Shown: positions 17,972 to 27,190 of the stretch, piece by piece | Numbering within the stretch: the stretch's first letter is position 1 | Layout of the letters: each line of letters starts with the position of its first letter | From: Pseudomonadota bacterium | GTDB taxonomy: Bacteria > Pseudomonadota > Alphaproteobacteria > Sphingomonadales > Sphingomonadaceae | DNA: 64,000 nt | Direction: 5' to 3' | Assembly (NCBI GenBank): GCA_029779535.1 | Contig: JAKPAG010000086.1 | Coordinates: 1 to 64,000 of the forward strand | Made by a program: the position numbers and the translations under genes | The notes under the pieces: model-generated | What the model saw: only the letters and a program-made list of their open reading frames with translations | Told to the model about the DNA's origin: nothing | Databases searched by the model: none

Positions 17972-19480
17972 TCAATTGCGGGGGGCGACGCGGCGATAGC
18001 TCAGCGCCTCGGCCACGTGGATCCGCCCCACGCCCGCGCTGCCCGACAGGTCGGCAATGGTCCGGGCCACGCGCAGCATCCGGGTATAGCCGCGCGCCGA
18101 CAGGCGCATCGCTTCGGCCGCCTGCATCAGCAGCTTGCGGCCCGGCTCGTCCGGGGTGGCGTAGCGTTCCAGCAGGTCGCCGTCCAGTTCCGCATTGCTG
18201 CGCCGCCCTGTTCCTTCAAGCCGCGCCACCTGTACCCGGCGAGCGATGGCGACACGTGCGGCCACTTCGGCGCTGCCTTCGGCCGGGGGCGGCAGGGCAA
18301 GATCGGCGGCGCTGACCGGGTCAACCTCGACATGCAGGTCGATCCGGTCGAGCAGCGGGCCGGACACCTTGCCCTGGTAATCGGCGGCGCAGCGCGGGGC
18401 GCGGCTGCACCCCAGCGCCGGATCGCCGAGGTAGCCGCAGCGGCACGGGTTCATCGCCGCCACCAGCTGGACCCGCGCCGGATAGGTGACGTGGGCATTG
18501 GCCCGCGCGACATCGACCACCCCGGTTTCGAGCGGCTGGCGCAGCGAATCGAGCACCGCGCGCTGGAATTCAGGCAGTTCATCCAGGAACAGCACGCCAA
18601 GGTGTGCCATGCTGACTTCGCCCGGACGCACCCGCAGCCCGCCCCCGGTCAAGGCCGCCATCGACGCGGAATGATGCGGCGAGCGGAACGGCCGGGTGCG
18701 GCTGATCCGCCCTTCCTCCAGCGTGCCCGCGACCGAGGCGACCATCGACACTTCCAGTGCCTCGGCCGGGGTCAGTTCGGGCAGGATGCCGGGCAGGCAG
18801 CTGGCCAGCAGGCTTTTCCCGGCGCCGGGCGGCCCGATCATCAACAGATTGTGCCCCCCGGCGGCGGCGATTTCCAGCGCGCGCTTGGCCGTTTCCTGGC
18901 CCTTGACCTGGCGCAGGTCCGGGCCGTGGTCAGGCTCTGCCGCCACGCCCGGCGCGGGCGGCGGCAGTTGCTGCACACCCTTCAGGTGGTTGAGCAGGCT
19001 GATGATGTCGGGCGCGGCCAGCACGGGCACGCCGCTCGCCCAGCTGGCCTCGCTGCCTTGCGCTGCGGGGCAGATCAGCCCCTTGTCGATCCCGCTGGCG
19101 TGGAGCGCGGCCAGCAGCACGCCCGGCGTCGGCACGATCCGCCCGTCCAGCGCCAGTTCGCCCACGGCGACGAAATCGCCCAACTGCTCTGCATCGGTCA
19201 CCCCCATCGCCGCCAGCAGCGCCAGCGCGATCGGCAGGTCATAGTGCGAGCCTTCCTTGGGCAGGTCGGCCGGGGACAGGTTGATGGTGATTCGCTTGGG
19301 CGGCAATGCCAGCCCCATCGAGGCGAGCGCAGCGTGGACCCGTTCGCGGCTTTCGTTGACCGCCTTGTCCGGCAGGCCGACCAGGTTGAAACGCGGCATG
19401 CCCGGCGCGATCTGGCACTGCACTTCGACGCTGCGCGCCTCAAGCCCCAGGTAAGCCACCGTCTGAACCAGTGCAACCAA
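17972..19480 (-). CDS. comM: YifB/ComM family Mg-chelatase-like AAA ATPase
   Basis: A 502-aa protein. ComM in naturally competent species is a branch-migration helicase acting during transformation. The N-terminal subdomain has EVQCQIAPGMPRFNLVGLPDKAVNESRERV. Walker A is GPPGAGKSLLA, Walker B is VLFLDELPEF, and the Mg-chelatase signature RPFRSPHHSAS is present. A four-Cys segment (CRCGYLGDPALGC, then another Cys) follows. The start is TTG 19480, preceded by GTGGGGGT, giving MVALVQTVAYLGLEA as in the family; an upstream ATG would add 29 unrelated residues. Confidence 0.93.
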   Translation of the reverse strand: MVALVQTVAYLGLEARSVEVQCQIAPGMPRFNLVGLPDKAVNESRERVHAALASMGLALPPKRITINLSPADLPKEGSHYDLPIALALLAAMGVTDAEQLGDFVAVGELALDGRIVPTPGVLLAALHASGIDKGLICPAAQGSEASWASGVPVLAAPDIISLLNHLKGVQQLPPPAPGVAAEPDHGPDLRQVKGQETAKRALEIAAAGGHNLLMIGPPGAGKSLLASCLPGILPELTPAEALEVSMVASVAGTLEEGRISRTRPFRSPHHSASMAALTGGGLRVRPGEVSMAHLGVLFLDELPEFQRAVLDSLRQPLETGVVDVARANAHVTYPARVQLVAAMNPCRCGYLGDPALGCSRAPRCAADYQGKVSGPLLDRIDLHVEVDPVSAADLALPPPAEGSAEVAARVAIARRVQVARLEGTGRRSNAELDGDLLERYATPDEPGRKLLMQAAEAMRLSARGYTRMLRVARTIADLSGSAGVGRIHVAEALSYRRVAPRN

Positions 19481-19626
19481 GCAAACCCCCACGGATAAAT
19501 ACCTATTGCCGGTGATGGCCCAGCACCCGCCGCAAGTCGAGAGGGACTGCGGCCATTGCGGCGGCAACCTGTTCTTAACTGTTTGCCTTGGGATTCGCGC
19601 AAGCGGCCGGGCGCGATAAGCTGGCC

Positions 19627-20301
19627 ATGCGCAAGCTGATCGCCCTGTTCCTGTCGCTGCTGGCCCTGGCCGCCACCCCCGCCATGGCTGGCGAACGGGT
19701 AAGCGTGACGGTCGAGGAGACGGTCTTCGTCAGCGAGGGCGGTTCGGAACGGTTCGTTGCCAGCATGCCGGCGGCGGTGCCGCAGGGGATAGCGCAGTTC
19801 GGCCCGTTCCGCGTGCTCGATGCCGGCCGCGCCGCGCTGGTTGATGTTACCGATGCGCGCAGTCCGGCGCAGTTCGCCGCGCTGCTCAAGGCCTTTCCCG
19901 GCGTCTCGCTGATCGAGATGATCGATTGCCCTGGTACCGAGGACGACCGCGCCAACCTGGCCCTGGGCCGGATGATCCGCGCGCGCGGCATTGCCACCCA
20001 CGTGCCGCAGGGCGGCTCGGTCCGTTCGGGCGGGGTGGAACTGTTCCTGGCCGGCGTGCGCCGGATTGCCGATCCGGGCAGCGAATTCGCGGTGCACAGC
20101 TGGGCCGACGAGGATGGCCGCGAAGCCCGCGACTATCCCGAAAGCGCCCCCGAGAACCGCGCCTACCTTGATTATTACGCCGAAATGGGGATGAGCGCGG
20201 ACCAGGCCCGTGCGTTCTATGCCATGACCAATTCAGTGCCGTTCGAAAGCGCCCTGTGGCTGGGCGCGACCGACATGGCGCGGTGGGTGCCGCTGGACTG
20301 A
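19627..20301 (+). CDS. Secreted ClpP/crotonase-fold protein (COG3904-like)
   Basis: A 224-aa protein with a signal peptide cleaved after AMA (about residue 20). The mature part resembles COG3904 periplasmic ClpP-like proteins: LALGRMIRARGIATHVP, then SGGVELFLAGVRR holding a candidate nucleophilic Ser, then EFAVHSW with a candidate His. The usual C-A-S-A-C context of the nucleophile is replaced by R-S-G-G. ATG 19627 gives the signal peptide. Protease activity is not proven for the group. It is divergent from comM. Confidence 0.78.
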   Translation: MRKLIALFLSLLALAATPAMAGERVSVTVEETVFVSEGGSERFVASMPAAVPQGIAQFGPFRVLDAGRAALVDVTDARSPAQFAALLKAFPGVSLIEMIDCPGTEDDRANLALGRMIRARGIATHVPQGGSVRSGGVELFLAGVRRIADPGSEFAVHSWADEDGREARDYPESAPENRAYLDYYAEMGMSADQARAFYAMTNSVPFESALWLGATDMARWVPLD

Positions 20302-20323
20302 TCCGGCCTGCCCCGCGAATCCC

Positions 20324-20352
20324 TTGACTCGGTCCATAGCCTCCGTTAACGG
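20324..20352 (+). promoter_or_regulatory. Promoter of the rpmH operon
   Basis: TTGACT (20324-20329), a 17-bp spacer and TAACGG (20347-20352), continuing CCCG. It is identical in all these elements to the rpmJ promoter. The leader contains GCTGACG and CGTCAGC around GTTTTT (20370-20389). Confidence 0.78.
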
Positions 20353-20418
20353 CCCGCCACTCTATTCCTGCTGACGGTTTTTCGTCAGCCCATCAGTTCT
20401 GATTCGAAGGTCTTTGCA

Positions 20419-20553
20419 ATGAAGCGCACTTTCCAGCCCAGCCGCCTCGTCCGCGCCCGCCGCCACGGTTTCCGTGCCCGCACGGCCACTGTTGGCGGTC
20501 GCAAGGTTCTGCGCGCGCGCCGCGCCCGCGGTCGCAAGAAGCTCAGCGCCTGA
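20419..20553 (+). CDS. rpmH: 50S ribosomal protein L34
   Basis: A 44-aa highly basic protein, [18 protein letters not shown] and ending RGRKKLSA, matching L34 along its whole length. It is the first gene of the conserved rpmH-rnpA-yidD-yidC-yihA cluster. ATG 20419 follows CGAAGG at a suitable distance. Confidence 0.98.
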   Translation: MKRTFQPSRLVRARRHGFRARTATVGGRKVLRARRARGRKKLSA

Positions 20554-20567
20554 GCGACACACCGAAG

Positions 20568-20930
20568 ATGTCCGTCCTTGTGCGGCGGGCTGACTTCCTA
20601 GCAGCAAACCGGGGCTTGCGGGTAGCACGTCCCGGTTTCGTGTTGCTGGTGAACCCCAACGGCGCCGATGACCTGCGCTGGGGCATTACCGTCACCAAGA
20701 AGATCGGCGGCGCGGTGGTCCGTAACCGGATGAAGCGCCGGTTCCGCGCCCTGCTGCGCGATGCCCTGCCCGGCGCGGGGCTGCCCGGCCACGATCACGT
20801 GCTGATCGGCCGCGAAGGCGGGGTCGAACGCGATTTCGCCCTCCTGCGCCAGGAACTGTCCGCCGCGCTCGCCCGCGCCGCCGCCGGCAAGGGCGATCCG
20901 CCCCGCCGCCGTAAGCCGCCCAGCAAATGA
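20568..20930 (+). CDS. rnpA: Ribonuclease P protein component
   Basis: A 120-aa basic protein that binds the RNase P RNA and helps process tRNA 5' ends. The family RNR motif is seen in [14 protein letters not shown], with the preceding GITVTKKIG strand. The C-terminal tail (about residues 105-120) is Lys/Arg/Pro-rich and not part of the conserved fold. It starts 14 bp after rpmH and overlaps yidD by 4 bp (ATGA). Confidence 0.96.
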   Translation: MSVLVRRADFLAANRGLRVARPGFVLLVNPNGADDLRWGITVTKKIGGAVVRNRMKRRFRALLRDALPGAGLPGHDHVLIGREGGVERDFALLRQELSAALARAAAGKGDPPRRRKPPSK

Positions 20931-21136
20931 AGCGCGTGCTGATCCTGATTGCGCGCGGCTGGCAGCTTGGCCCCTCGCGCATTCTCCCGCCCTCGTGCCG
21001 CTATGCCCCGTCGTGCTCCCAATATGCGATCGAGGCCTTGGAAAAGCATGGCGCGATCAAGGGTGGATGGCTGGCGCTTAAGCGGCTATTGCGCTGCCAC
21101 CCATGGGGGGGACACGGCTATGACCCGGTGCCTTGA
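20927..21136 (+). CDS. yidD: Membrane protein insertion efficiency factor YidD
   Basis: A 69-aa protein that assists YidC-dependent membrane insertion. The family core [23 protein letters not shown], at residues about 24-46, and [17 protein letters not shown] are present, with the conserved cysteines. The ATGA overlap with rnpA indicates coupling. Its stop codon lies inside the -35 box of the yidC promoter. Confidence 0.96.
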   Translation: MKRVLILIARGWQLGPSRILPPSCRYAPSCSQYAIEALEKHGAIKGGWLALKRLLRCHPWGGHGYDPVP

Positions 21137-21161
21137 CGGTCCGGTGTCTTGACCTTGTAAT
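21133..21161 (+). promoter_or_regulatory. Probable promoter of yidC
   Basis: TTGACG (21133-21138), a 17-bp spacer and TGTAAT (21156-21161). It sits in the 72-bp gap before yidC, giving the insertase a start independent of the rpmH transcript. Confidence 0.65.
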
Positions 21162-21208
21162 ACACACCCCCATCTAACGATCTTACGCAAGAAAACAGGA
21201 AGTGCCTC

Positions 21209-22975
21209 GTGGATAGCCAGAACCAGCGCAACATGATCCTGGCGGTGTTGCTGACCGCGCTTATCCTGTTCGGCTGGGACGCGGGGATGCGCTATCTCTA
21301 TCCCAACGCCGACAAGGCCAAGCCTGCCGCCATTTCCAGCGCCAGCCCGGCGCCCGAAGCCAGCACCAAGCCGACCCGCGAAGGCGGCCTGACCAGCGCG
21401 GCTGACCAGGCGCTTGAGGCGCGCGACCTGCAAACCGCGCTGAACCCCGCCACCCGCGTGCCGATCCAGGCGCCGGGCTTGGCGGGCTCGATCAATTTGG
21501 CCGGCGGCGTGGTCGACGATCTCGTCACCAACCGCCACACCGCCAGCGTCGATGCGGCCAGCGGCCCGCAGCGGATCTATTCGCCCGCCGGCACGCCCGC
21601 GCAGCAGTTTGCCCAGTTCGGCTGGGTCGGCCAGAACGTCGCGCTGCCCACTGCCGGGACCATGTGGACCGCCCCCGCCGGCGCGAAGCTGACCCCGCAG
21701 ACCCCCGTGACGCTGAGCTGGAACAACGGCGCGGGCCTGAACTTCACGCTGACCTATGCAATCGACGCGGACTACATGATCACCGTCAGCCAGGCGGTCA
21801 GTAACGCCGGCCAGGCGCCGGTGGCAGTCCAGCCCTTCGCGCTGATCAATCGCACCAACAAGACCGCCAGCGTCGACATCTGGAACCTTCATTCCGGCCC
21901 GTTCGGCGCCTTCGACGGCAAGGTCGCCTTTGCCCCCAACTACAAGGAAGTGGCCGAAACCGGCCAGTTCGTGCCCGAAGGCAAGGCCGACTGGGTGGGC
22001 TTCACCGACATCTACTGGATGAGCGCGCTGATCCCCGACCGGAATGATGCCAGCAGCACTTTCCGCGCCGTCAGCCCCGGCATTTTCCGCGCCGACCTGC
22101 TCTACCCCGTGGTTTCGATCGCACCGGGCAAGCAGTGGGTGCGCCAGACCCGCCTGTTCGCCGGGGCCAAGGAAAGCGCCGTGCTGGACCGCTACGAGGA
22201 CAGCGGCATCACCCATTTCGGCCTGACGATCGACTGGGGCTGGTTCCGCTGGTTCGAAAAGCCGATCCTGCTGCTGCTCAAGTCGCTGTTTTCCGCCGTG
22301 GGCAATTTCGGCGTGGCGATCATGCTGCTGACCGTGATCGTGCGCGGGATCATGTTCCCGCTGGCCCAGCGCCAGTTCGCCAGCATGGCGGCGATGAAGG
22401 CGATCCAGCCCAAGATGAAGGCCTTGCAGGAACGCTACAAGGACGACCGCGCCAAGCAGCAGGAAGAAATCATGGCGCTCTACAAGAAGGAAGGCGTCAA
22501 CCCGCTGGCCGGGTGTCTGCCGATCTTCCTGCAGATCCCGGTGTTCTTCGCGCTGTACAAGGTGCTGACCCTGGCGATCGAAATGCGCCATCAGCCCTTC
22601 GTGCTGTGGATCAAGGACCTGTCCGCGCCCGATCCGCTGCATGTGCTGAACCTGTTCGGGCTGTTGCCCTTCACCCCGCCCGCCTTCCTGGCGATCGGCG
22701 TGCTGGCCGTGCTGCTGGGCATCACCATGTGGCTGCAGTTCAAGCTGAACCCGGCCCAGATGGACCCGATGCAGCAACAGGTCTTCGCGATCATGCCGTG
22801 GATGATGATGTTCATCATGGCGCCCTTCGCCGCCGGGCTGCTGCTCTACTGGATCACTTCGAACCTTCTGGCGATCGCGCAGCAGGCCTATCTCTATTCG
22901 CGCCATCCGCAATTGGCGGCCCAGGCCGAAAAGGACGCGGTCGATGCCAAGCGGGCGCAGGAACGGAGCAAGTAG
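21209..22975 (+). CDS. yidC: Membrane protein insertase YidC
   Basis: A 588-aa inner-membrane insertase of the YidC/Oxa1/Alb3 family. It has an N-terminal TM (residues about 8-25) and a large periplasmic beta-sandwich domain to about 340. Five conserved C-terminal segments include [25 protein letters not shown], the hydrophilic-groove region with [25 protein letters not shown] and the final [12 protein letters not shown]. The start is GTG 21209 with AGGAAG upstream. The coiled cytoplasmic helix pair ([12 protein letters not shown]) is visible. It is followed at once by yihA. Confidence 0.96.
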   Translation: [588 protein letters not shown]

Positions 22976-22976
22976 G

Positions 22977-23609
22977 ATGGATCCTGATACCGCCGAACAG
23001 GCGCGCCGCCTGTTCGCGGGGCGGATCGATTTCCTTAAAAGCGCGCCCGCGCTCAAGTTCCTGCCCGATCCCGATGTGCCCGAGATCGCCTTTGCCGGCC
23101 GTTCCAACGTCGGCAAAAGCTCGCTGCTCAACGCGCTGACCGGGCGCAAGTCGCTGGCCCGCGCCTCGGTCACCCCGGGACGGACGCAGGAGCTGAACTT
23201 CTTCGACGTGGGCGATCCCACCGTGATGCGGCTGGTCGACATGCCGGGCTATGGCTATGCCAAGGCCCCGATCAAGGTGGTCGAACAGTGGAAGCGCCTG
23301 GTGCGCGATTACCTGCGCGGGCGGGCGGTACTGAAGCGCACCCTGGTGCTGATCGACAGCCGCCACGGCGTGAAGGACGTCGACCGCGAGATGATGAAGC
23401 TGCTCGACGAAAGCGCAGTCGGCTACCGGCTGGTGCTGACCAAGGCTGACAAGATCAAGGCGAGCGAGCTGGAAGCGGTCCACGCCGCGACCATGGCCGA
23501 AGCGCGCAAGCATTCCGCCGCCTTTCCCGAAGTGGCGATCACCAGTTCGGAAAAGGGCATGGGCATCGCGGAACTGCGCACCGCCGTGCTGGAAGATTCA
23601 GGGATCTGA
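22977..23609 (+). CDS. yihA: Ribosome biogenesis GTP-binding protein YihA/YsxC
   Basis: A 210-aa essential GTPase acting in 50S assembly (EngB). G1 is GRSNVGKSS, G2 is TPGRTQ, G3 is VDMPGYGYA, G4 is LTKADK and G5 is ITSSEKG. ATG 22977 begins one base after the yidC stop; upstream in-frame sequence lies within yidC. Translational coupling to yidC is likely. Confidence 0.96.
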   Translation: MDPDTAEQARRLFAGRIDFLKSAPALKFLPDPDVPEIAFAGRSNVGKSSLLNALTGRKSLARASVTPGRTQELNFFDVGDPTVMRLVDMPGYGYAKAPIKVVEQWKRLVRDYLRGRAVLKRTLVLIDSRHGVKDVDREMMKLLDESAVGYRLVLTKADKIKASELEAVHAATMAEARKHSAAFPEVAITSSEKGMGIAELRTAVLEDSGI

Positions 23610-23614
23610 CCATC

Positions 23615-24259
23615 ATGCACGAGCATATCGAGGAGGCCGATCTCGAACGTGTGATCCCGGCCTTCTATGCGCGTGTCCGCCAGGATCCGCTGATCGGCCC
23701 GGTGTTCGACGCCGCGATCGACGATTGGGACCACCACCTGGGCAAACTCGTGGCGTTCTGGTCATCGGTGATGCGCTCGACCGGGCGGTACAAGGGCAGC
23801 CCGATGGCCGCCCATGCCCGGCACCGCGCGGTGCTGACGCGCGAGATGTTCGCCCGCTGGCTGGCGCTGTGGGGCGAAGTGACAAGCGAACTGCTCTCAA
23901 GCGAAGGTGCGGCGGCCATGCAGGCCAAGGCCGCGACGATTGCCGAAAGCCTGCAACTCGGTCTGTTCTTCCGCCTTGCGCCCGGCGCGCCGCCCCAGCC
24001 CTACCGGGTCACCGCCGAATGGGACGAGACAAGCCTGCCGCAGGCGCTGCGCCAGCGCCACAACACCAAGGCGGGCACCTGGGGCCTGCTGCGGGTGATC
24101 GCCGGCAGCGCCGACCTGGTGTTCGAGGAACCGCCGGCGCGCATCACGGTGACCCCCGGCCAACCGGCGGAAATCCCGCCGCAGGCCTGGCACCACGTCG
24201 AACTGACCGGCCCGGTGCGGCTGCGGGTCGAATTCTACCGCGAACAGCCGCTGGGCTGA
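23615..24259 (+). CDS. Group III truncated haemoglobin fused to a DUF1971 domain
   Basis: A 214-aa two-domain protein. Residues about 5-118 match group III truncated globins: VIPAFYARVRQDPLIGPVF, then DWDHHLGKLVAFWSSVMRSTGRYKG, then PMAAHARH holding the candidate proximal His, then RWLALWGEV. Residues about 130-212 match DUF1971, the cupin-like domain found near TehB tellurite-resistance proteins: SLPQALRQRHNTKAGTWGLL, then PPQAWHHVEL and VEFYRE. The fusion suggests haem-linked sensing or redox chemistry, which is inference. ATG 23615 lies 5 bp after yihA. Confidence 0.88.
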   Translation: MHEHIEEADLERVIPAFYARVRQDPLIGPVFDAAIDDWDHHLGKLVAFWSSVMRSTGRYKGSPMAAHARHRAVLTREMFARWLALWGEVTSELLSSEGAAAMQAKAATIAESLQLGLFFRLAPGAPPQPYRVTAEWDETSLPQALRQRHNTKAGTWGLLRVIAGSADLVFEEPPARITVTPGQPAEIPPQAWHHVELTGPVRLRVEFYREQPLG

Positions 24260-24263
24260 TTCG

Positions 24264-24683
24264 CTACTTGGCGAACAGCTGGTCCAGGCTGGCGAAGGCC
24301 TTCATCTCGATCGCGTTGCCGCTGGGATCGCGGAAGAACATGGTGGCCTGTTCGCCCACTTCCCCCTTGAAGCGGACGTAAGGCTCGATCTCGAACTTCA
24401 CGCCCGCGGCCCGCAGCCGGTCGGCCAGCGCATGCCAATCGGCCAGCGTCAGGACGATGCCGAAATGCGGCACCGGCACGCCGTGACCATCGACATGATT
24501 GTTGCCGGCGTCCGCCGCCGCTTGGCCCGTGCAGTGCGCGACGATCTGGTGGCCGTAGAAATCGAAGTCGATCCACTGGTCGCTGCTGCGCCCTTCGGCG
24601 CAGCCCATCACGCTGCCCCAGAACGCGCGCGCTTCGGCCAGGTCGCGGACGGGAAAGGCGAGGTGGAAGGGACGCAGGCTCAT
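24264..24683 (-). CDS. VOC family protein (glyoxalase/dioxygenase fold)
   Basis: A 139-aa vicinal-oxygen-chelate protein. FHLAFPVRDLAEARAFW opens the first beta-alpha-beta-beta-beta unit and supplies a possible metal ligand His. PVPHFGIVLTLADWHALADRL opens the second unit, and FFRDPSGNAIEMK carries the typical Glu ligand. The substrate is unknown. ATG 24683 is preceded by GGAG. It is convergent with the globin-DUF1971 gene, 4 bp apart. Confidence 0.88.
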   Translation of the reverse strand: MSLRPFHLAFPVRDLAEARAFWGSVMGCAEGRSSDQWIDFDFYGHQIVAHCTGQAAADAGNNHVDGHGVPVPHFGIVLTLADWHALADRLRAAGVKFEIEPYVRFKGEVGEQATMFFRDPSGNAIEMKAFASLDQLFAK

Positions 24684-24740
24684 GGCGGGGGCTCCGTTCA
24701 GACTCGACAGCACTTGACTGAATGGCTAGCCCGCTAGGCC

Positions 24741-25409
24741 ATGAAGCTGATCCTCGGCAACAAGAACTATTCCAGCTGGTCGCTACGCGGCTGGCTGGCG
24801 TGCAAGCAGTCCGGCCTGCCGTTCGAGGAGATCATGGTCCCGCTGTTCGGCGAAGACTGGGACGAGCGCAAGAAGAACCACGAGGAAATCGCCCCCTCCA
24901 GCGGCAAGGTGCCGGTGCTGTGGGATGGCGACGCGGTGGTGTGGGACAGCCTGGCGATCATTGAATACCTCGCCGACAAGGTCGGGCGCGACCGGTTCTG
25001 GCCCAAGGCCGACGATGCCCGCGCCATGGCCCGTTCAATGGTCGCGGAAATGCACAGCTCGTACCTCGCGCTGCGCAGCGAATGCCCGATGAACATGCGC
25101 GCCGAGGTTGAAGGCGTCGAACTGAGCGCCGCCGCCCGCGCCGACGTGGTGCGCATCCTGACCCTGTGGGCCGAGGCGCGCGCCCGGTTCGGCCAGGGCG
25201 GACCGTTCCTGTTCGGCACCTACAGCGCGGCCGACATCATCTACGCCCCGGTGGTCAGCCGCTTCATGACCTATGGCATCGGCGTGCCGGGCTTCGCGCT
25301 GGCCTACATGGAAGCGGTGTGGGACCACGAATGGCTGCAATCCTGGCTCCACGCCGCCGAAGCCGAGGACTGGACCATCGAGCAGTACGAGACGCCGGTC
25401 CGCAAGTAG
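24741..25409 (+). CDS. Glutathione S-transferase family protein
   Basis: A 222-aa GST. The N-terminal thioredoxin-like domain shows NYSSWSLRGWL with a Ser at the catalytic position, cis-Pro in GKVPVLW, and the glutathione-binding DSLAIIEYLAD. The helical C-domain follows to residue 222. The sequence pattern is that of proteobacterial GSTs annotated as stress-related; the substrate is not predictable. ATG 24741 starts the domain directly, and no clear Shine-Dalgarno is visible. Confidence 0.9.
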   Translation: MKLILGNKNYSSWSLRGWLACKQSGLPFEEIMVPLFGEDWDERKKNHEEIAPSSGKVPVLWDGDAVVWDSLAIIEYLADKVGRDRFWPKADDARAMARSMVAEMHSSYLALRSECPMNMRAEVEGVELSAAARADVVRILTLWAEARARFGQGGPFLFGTYSAADIIYAPVVSRFMTYGIGVPGFALAYMEAVWDHEWLQSWLHAAEAEDWTIEQYETPVRK

Positions 25410-25441
25410 GCGTTTGCGCTGCTCTCGCGGCAACAAAGCAG

Positions 25442-25897
25442 TCAGGTGGCTCGGTAAGCCGTGCCGTCCTTGTGGCGGTAAAGGCCGTCAGTGCCCCAGG
25501 TCATGTCGATATCCGAATAGACCCCGCCCAGCACCTGCCCGGCGCTGACGCACAGGAACGCGCAGTCCTCGGCGCTTTCGTTGATCAGGTGATGGCCATT
25601 CTCCACCCCTGCCGGCCAGGCGCAGATGTCGCCGGGGCGCAGCACGGTGCGGCCCTCGTCCTCGACCAGCACTGCCTCGCCGCGCAGCATCACCAGCAAT
25701 TCGTCCTCGGCGTGGTGCCAGTGGCGCTGGCTTGACCAGGCGCCGGGCTTCAGCTCGATATAGCCCGCCCCCAGGTGCGCCAGCCCCAGCGCCGCGCCGA
25801 TCCGGCGCGATGCGCGCCCGGCCACGGCGCGATCGAACGGCGCGGGATAGGTGGTGCTGGTCTTGAGCGGGATCTGGCTGAGGTCGATCCTGGGCAT
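25442..25897 (-). CDS. Cupin domain protein
   Basis: A 151-aa single-domain cupin. Metal-binding motif 1 reads QRHWHHAEDELLVMLRGEA (His-x-His and Glu), and motif 2 includes LRPGDICAWPAGVENGHHLIN. The C-terminal YRHKDGTAY is typical of this small group. It may bind a metal and a small acid or sugar; function unknown. ATG 25897 is preceded by GGAG. It is divergent from dapE with 55 bp between starts. Confidence 0.88.
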   Translation of the reverse strand: MPRIDLSQIPLKTSTTYPAPFDRAVAGRASRRIGAALGLAHLGAGYIELKPGAWSSQRHWHHAEDELLVMLRGEAVLVEDEGRTVLRPGDICAWPAGVENGHHLINESAEDCAFLCVSAGQVLGGVYSDIDMTWGTDGLYRHKDGTAYRAT

Positions 25898-25952
25898 GGG
25901 CTTGTCTCCGGCTTGTCTTGGCCGGGCATAGCCCATATGCCGGGTGTCAGTC

Positions 25953-27080
25953 ATGACTTCCGTTCTTGCCCTTGCCGAAGCGCTGATCGCCTGTCCCAGC
26001 GTCACCCCCGCCGCGGGGCTGGTGTTCGATTGCCTGGAAGGGCAGCTGCGCCCGCTGGGCTTCGAAGTGCACCGCTTTTCCGCCGGGGAGGCGCCGGACG
26101 GCCCGGTCGAGAACCTGTTCGCGATCCGGCGCGGCCCTGCGGGCAGCCGCCACTTCGCCTTTGCCGGGCACGTCGATGTCGTCCCGCCAGGCGAAGGCTG
26201 GGCCAGCGCGCCCTTCGCGCCCGAAGTGAGGGGCGAGTTGCTCTATGGCCGGGGCGCGGTGGACATGAAGGGCGCGATCGCCGCGATGGTCGCGGCTTGC
26301 GCCAAGGTGCCGCAGCAGGCCGGCACGATAAGCCTGATCATCACCGGGGACGAGGAAGGCCCGGCGCGCTTCGGCACGCTGGCCCTGATCGACCACATGC
26401 GCGAACTGGGCGAATTGCCCGACCTGTGCCTGGTGGGCGAGCCGACCAGCGTCAACCGCCTGGGCGACATGATGAAGATCGGCCGGCGCGGTTCGGTCAA
26501 CATCTGGCTCGAGGTCGAGGGCAAGGAAGGCCATGTCGCCTATCCGCACCTGGCGGACAATCCGATCACCCGGCTGGTCGCCATGCTGGCCGAACTGGAC
26601 GCGCTTGTGCTGGACGAAGGGACCGAATGGTTCCAGCCGAGCAACCTGGAAGCGACCGACATCACGGTTGGCAATCCCGCCACCAACGTGATCCCCAGCC
26701 GGGCCGCCGCTCGCATCTCGATCCGTTTCAACGCGCTCCACACCGGGCAGCAGTTGGCCGAGCGGGTCAGCGCGATTGCGCAGAAGCACGGCGGCACTGC
26801 CCGCCCGGTGATCTCGGGCGAAGCGTTCCTGACCCCGCCGGGCGATTTTTCCGCAATGATCGCCCGCGCGGTCGAAGCGGAAACCGGCCTGACGCCCGAG
26901 GCCAGCACCACCGGCGGGACCAGCGATGCCCGGTTCCTGAAGGACCTGTGCCCAGTGATCGAATTCGGCCTGTGCAACGCCACCATGCACAAGCGCGACG
27001 AGGCCGTGGCCATTCCCGAACTCGAGGCGCTGGCGCGGATCTATGCCCGCGTCGCGCGGGATGCCCTGGCACAAGGTTGA
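25953..27080 (+). CDS. dapE: Succinyl-diaminopimelate desuccinylase
   Basis: A 375-aa M20 family zinc amidohydrolase in lysine and meso-diaminopimelate synthesis, cleaving N-succinyl-LL-DAP. Metal and catalytic residues are seen in FAGHVDVVPPG, YGRGAVDMKG, TGDEEGPA and near the end in EFGLCNATMHK. Family signatures TDITVGNPATNVIP and GGTSDARFLKD are present. The length is as in E. coli. ATG 25953 is chosen over a GTG three codons upstream. dapB, another enzyme of the pathway, is 2.6 kb away on the other strand. Confidence 0.95.
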   Translation: MTSVLALAEALIACPSVTPAAGLVFDCLEGQLRPLGFEVHRFSAGEAPDGPVENLFAIRRGPAGSRHFAFAGHVDVVPPGEGWASAPFAPEVRGELLYGRGAVDMKGAIAAMVAACAKVPQQAGTISLIITGDEEGPARFGTLALIDHMRELGELPDLCLVGEPTSVNRLGDMMKIGRRGSVNIWLEVEGKEGHVAYPHLADNPITRLVAMLAELDALVLDEGTEWFQPSNLEATDITVGNPATNVIPSRAAARISIRFNALHTGQQLAERVSAIAQKHGGTARPVISGEAFLTPPGDFSAMIARAVEAETGLTPEASTTGGTSDARFLKDLCPVIEFGLCNATMHKRDEAVAIPELEALARIYARVARDALAQG

Positions 27081-27190
27081 ACCTGGGCTTCTGGCCCTCC
27101 ACCAAAATCGACAGGCGTTGGCCGGGGCGGCAACATTGCCCGCCGTCCATCGCGCTGTTACCACAGGCGCAAATCGGCAAGGGGAGCAGC

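Noticed and set aside
21086..23242. A 718-aa minus-strand frame opposite yidC and yihA
   Set aside because: Spans two certain genes on the other strand and has no recognisable domain.
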